NCBI GenBank assembly: GCA_039649115.1
Contig: JBBWZQ010000135.1
Span: forward strand, 1-51,646
Direction of reading: 5' to 3'
Source of the DNA: DATEJJ01 sp039649115
GTDB taxonomy: Bacteria; Actinomycetota; Actinomycetes; Mycobacteriales; Micromonosporaceae
Length of the DNA: 51,646 nucleotides
Positions 50,468 through 51,646 of the stretch are shown here, piece after piece. Numbering within the stretch: position 1 is the first letter of the stretch; every line of letters begins with the position of its first letter. The notes under the pieces are model-generated. The model did not search any database and was not told where the DNA came from. It was given only the letters and a program-made list of their open reading frames with translations. The position numbers were made by a program, and so were the translations under genes.

Positions 50468-51267
50468 CGGAGGTGCCCGAGCGGGACAGCGAGTTCGTGC
50501 AGTCCCTGGAGCGGGGGCTGGCGGTCATCCGCGCCTTCGACGGGGAGCACCCTGAGCTGACGCTCAGCGACGTGGCCCGGATCACCGGACTGACCCGGGC
50601 CTCCGTGCGCCGGTTCCTGCACACGCTGGTGGACCTGGGCTACATGCGCACCGACGGGCGCCGGTTCTCGCTGCGGCCGAAGATCCTCGAGCTGGGGTAC
50701 GCGTACCTGTCCAGCCTGTCCCTGCCCGAGGTGGCCATGCCGCACCTGGAGCAGCTGGTGGAGCGGATGCACGAGTCGTCGTCGGTGTCGGTACTCGACG
50801 GCGACGAGGTCGTGTACGTGGCCCGGGTGCCGACCAAGCGCATCATGCGCATCGCGATCAGCGTCGGTACCCACTTCCCGGCGTTCGCCACCTCGATGGG
50901 CCGGGTCCTGCTCGCCGGCCAGTCGGACGACTGGCTGGACGGCTACCTCGCCTCCGCCCAGCTGCGCCCCCTCACCCGGCACACCATCTCGGATCCGAAA
51001 CGGCTGCGCGCCGAGCTCGCCCGGATCCGGCGGGACGGGTGGGCCATGGTCGACCAGGAGCTGGAGGAGGGGCTGCGCTCGGTCGCCGCGCCCATCCGCG
51101 ACACGGACCGGCGGGTGATCGCCGCGGTCAACCTCTCCGCGCACGCCAGCCGGGGCAGCGCCGAGGAGATGCTCGCCGAATTCCTGGGTCCGCTGCTGCG
51201 CACCGCCAAGCTGATCGAGGAGGACCTGCGCGCCACCGGTACCCGGGCGCTCGCCTTCGGCACCTGA
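50464..51267 (+). CDS. pcaR: IclR-family regulator of the pca operon (PcaR type)
   Basis: This 267-residue regulator has an N-terminal winged HTH (LTLSDVARITGLTRASVRRFLHTL, about 33-56) and an effector domain with HFPAFATSMGRVLLA and EEGLRSVAAPIRDTDRRVIAAVN, close to PcaR/PcaU of the protocatechuate branch. It is translationally coupled to pcaC (ATGA), so it is made with the enzymes it probably controls. The GTTCG half-site clusters between pobA and pcaI are its likely targets. Whether it activates or represses cannot be told from sequence; half-sites over the -10 boxes would favour repression. Confidence 0.94.
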   Translation: MTEVPERDSEFVQSLERGLAVIRAFDGEHPELTLSDVARITGLTRASVRRFLHTLVDLGYMRTDGRRFSLRPKILELGYAYLSSLSLPEVAMPHLEQLVERMHESSSVSVLDGDEVVYVARVPTKRIMRIAISVGTHFPAFATSMGRVLLAGQSDDWLDGYLASAQLRPLTRHTISDPKRLRAELARIRRDGWAMVDQELEEGLRSVAAPIRDTDRRVIAAVNLSAHASRGSAEEMLAEFLGPLLRTAKLIEEDLRATGTRALAFGT

Positions 51268-51302
51268 CCTGGCCTTGTCTTCTGGCAGGTTGCGGTGCAA
51301 GC

Positions 51303-51646
51303 ATGTCGGACGGTGAGGTGACCGCTGAGCTTCCGGCGCGTACCGCTCGGGGGGCTGGAGCCCGGTCTGGCGCGAGGGGCGCGCCACCCGTCTGGCGGCG
51401 GGGCCTGGCGAGGGAGTTTCCGGTGGCCAAGGAGGGGACCGGGCGGGTGCCACTGCCGCCCAGGTCGAGTCATGACGGGTACCCGTGGACCGACACGACG
51501 CCCAGACACGGCGTGCCGGATTACCGGCAGGCGGCACCACCGGTCCGGCCGGCGGGGCGGCCCTGGCCGCCCGGGGGCACGCCGACCCCGGGCGTGCGCG
51601 CGGCCGCGGCGCGGATCACCGCGGCGGCGCCCGATCCGGGCCGGCC
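51303..51646 (+). CDS. Possible 5' end of a Pro/Arg/Ala-rich protein, cut by the window edge
   Basis: An open frame from ATG 51303 (MSDGEVTAELPAR) runs to the end without a stop, over 114 codons. Third positions become strongly G/C in the second half, which supports coding. The sequence is low in complexity (PPVRPAGRPWPPGGTPTPG), like a disordered N-terminus. No ribosome binding site is clear, and GTG 51318 is an alternative start. No function can be given. The 35 bp between pcaR and this frame show nothing recognisable. Confidence 0.4.
   Translation, partial: MSDGEVTAELPARTARGAGARSGARGAPPVWRRGLAREFPVAKEGTGRVPLPPRSSHDGYPWTDTTPRHGVPDYRQAAPPVRPAGRPWPPGGTPTPGVRAAAARITAAAPDPGR

Overview
The window is very GC-rich, with strong G/C bias at third codon positions on both strands, many GTG starts, and 4-nt start/stop overlaps in its operons. 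Together with a Cvn-type conservon (sensor kinase, roadblock, DUF742, small GTPase), an AfsR-like SARP-NB-ARC-TPR regulator, an F420-type luciferase-like oxidoreductase and LAL-type LuxR regulators, this points to a filamentous soil actinomycete. Micromonosporaceae (Actinoplanes/Dactylosporangium-like) is my best guess from gene content and from the frequent GTAC and GTCCACnGTGGAC words. The species is not identified. No rRNA, tRNA, CRISPR array or intact insertion sequence was seen.

Layout, left to right. 1-1950: a truncated membrane protein and a serine beta-lactamase-like hydrolase, both on the minus strand. 2029-4794: a large ATP-binding LuxR regulator. 4885-10774: a tight operon of a molybdopterin oxidoreductase, a fatty acyl-CoA synthetase and two acyl-CoA dehydrogenases that look like a catalytic/non-catalytic pair. 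10859-14919: a protein with two receiver-like/LuxR HTH modules in tandem, a Tat-exported protein and an MBL-fold hydrolase. 14910-16471: a KstR2-like TetR regulator with a luciferase-like oxidoreductase. 16602-20988: an AfsR-like regulator followed by an MFS exporter. 21274-24966: HrpA helicase. 25194-30579: a six-gene conservon with an extra membrane sensor in front and a small unknown protein behind.

30576-51267 reads as one catabolic island for aromatic compounds. On the left, a branched-chain-amino-acid-type (HAAT) ABC transporter and an aldehyde dehydrogenase (minus strand) diverge from an IclR regulator and a second aldehyde dehydrogenase. Near-identical 17-bp sites precede both promoters. 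An eroded zinc alcohol dehydrogenase follows the second aldehyde dehydrogenase. On the right, pobA heads a minus-strand operon with an SsuABC/NMT1-type ABC transporter and a methyltransferase. It diverges from pcaI-pcaJ-pcaH-pcaG-pcaB-pcaD-pcaC-pcaR. The inferred flow is: import of aromatic aldehyde or acid, oxidation to 4-hydroxybenzoate, hydroxylation to protocatechuate by PobA, ortho cleavage by PcaGH, then PcaB, PcaC and PcaD to 3-oxoadipate, and CoA activation by PcaIJ. No pcaF thiolase is present here.

Between the two halves (39496-40472) lies about 980 bp of non-coding DNA. It holds a 36-unit heptamer array, a 42-bp near-palindrome nested in a longer inverted repeat, a 30-bp perfect palindrome, and a second tandem array with 44-62 bp units. 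The most promising regulatory signal is the mirror-symmetric pobA/pcaI promoter region, with seven GTTCG half-sites around a palindrome that supplies both -35 boxes.
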